A stretch of 5,485 nt of DNA from an uncultured Micrococcaceae bacterium (lineage in GTDB: Bacteria; Actinomycetota; Actinomycetes; Actinomycetales; Micrococcaceae), in the NCBI GenBank assembly GCA_937896705.1, contig CALBOC010000021.1:1-5485 (forward strand). The letters are read 5' to 3'. The stretch's first letter is position 1. Every line of letters starts with the position of its first letter. A program made the translations under genes and the position numbers. Under the pieces are notes generated by a model that did not search any database, was not told the origin of the DNA, and was given only the letters and a program-made list of their open reading frames with translations. Shown piece by piece: positions 5,194-5,485 of the stretch.

Positions 5194-5485
5194 TTGCAAA
5201 CCACTGAAACCGGTTCACCACTTGTTCGATATGAAGATATCGAAGCAGCCCGCGAAACGCTCAAAGGCGTCATCAGCGAGACCTCCATGGACCACTCGCG
5301 GGCGCTGGGCCGAATTACCGGTTCCACGGTGCACCTGAAATGCGAAAACTTACAGCGCGCCGGATCCTTCAAGGTCCGCGGCGCGTACGTGCATATGGCC
5401 TCACTCACCGAAACACAACGGGCCAAAGGCGTCGTTGCTGCATCGGCCGGCAACCACGCCCAAGGTGTAGCGCTGGCCGCGTCCA
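5194..5485 (+). CDS. ilvA: Threonine ammonia-lyase (threonine dehydratase), N-terminal part, cut by window end
   Basis: The first 97 residues of a fold-type II PLP enzyme are visible. The enzyme deaminates L-threonine to 2-oxobutyrate plus ammonia, the first step towards isoleucine, or a catabolic step. The PLP lysine is K60 in AGSFKVRGA, and the cofactor-phosphate/substrate loop is SAGNHAQG (84-91). The residue block HLKCENLQ (47-54) before the lysine fits threonine dehydratases and not serine racemase-only types, though these are close relatives. The start is TTG at 5194 with CAGGAG (5182-5187) inside the end of the transporter gene, six bases upstream. The 3-base gap after the transporter stop suggests cotranscription and translational coupling. 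Whether a C-terminal ACT regulatory domain is present, which would help separate the biosynthetic (ilvA) from the catabolic (tdcB) type, lies outside the window. Confidence 0.88.
   Translation, partial: MQTTETGSPLVRYEDIEAARETLKGVISETSMDHSRALGRITGSTVHLKCENLQRAGSFKVRGAYVHMASLTETQRAKGVVAASAGNHAQGVALAAS

Noticed and set aside
4578..5207. 209-residue + frame inside the AI-2E gene
   Set aside because: It is a +1/-1 shadow of the transporter: Arg/Gly/Cys-rich, with no fold features, while the transporter frame is clearly conserved.
5145..5453. 102-residue minus frame over the transporter end and lyase start
   Set aside because: Antisense of two well-supported coding regions, with no motif.

Overview
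The window looks like chromosomal DNA from a moderately GC-rich actinobacterium, probably of the Micrococcales type. This rests on family content: an actinobacterial-style Bax inhibitor-1 protein with a long Gln/Pro/Gly-rich N-terminus, an Ltp-repeat protein, and a stand-alone divergent GroES paralogue. Frequent non-ATG starts (GTG/TTG in four of the six confident genes) and -10 elements of the TAnGCT kind fit as well. The genus cannot be fixed by eye. I see no mobile element, CRISPR array, tRNA or rRNA.

Layout. (1) 1-576 is about 47% GC by my count, lower than the genes beside it, and holds no gene I can support. A short open frame at the left edge (1-96) could be the end of an upstream gene, and there is a perfect palindrome at 257-271. 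(2) 577-1440 (+) encodes a complete 3-hydroxyacyl-CoA (3-hydroxybutyryl-CoA type) dehydrogenase, ended by a hairpin at 1457-1491 whose two G.U pairs suit only the + transcript. (3) Converging on it is a minus-strand group read from 2763 down to 1498: a GroES-like protein, then 36 bp later a membrane-anchored Ltp-repeat protein, then a small single-span membrane protein whose frame is broken in the transmembrane helix. (4) Diverging from the GroES-like gene, 2935-3810 (+) encodes a Bax inhibitor-1/YccA family membrane protein with a hairpin in its leader, ended by a strong terminator at 3840-3871. (5) A new promoter-like element precedes 3949-5190 (+), an AI-2E/PerM family membrane protein. Its stop codon is followed after 3 bases by the TTG start of a threonine ammonia-lyase gene (ilvA-like), cut by the window end.

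The genes do not form one obvious pathway. The minus-strand group and the BI-1 gene share a 171-bp divergent intergenic region, and both concern the cell envelope or protein folding and stress. The AI-2E transporter and threonine ammonia-lyase are almost certainly cotranscribed and probably translationally coupled. I found no convincing new defence or mobile system. The most notable observation is the frame-broken small membrane gene at 1498-1763, with hints that its N-terminal part is scattered over further frames up to about 1842.
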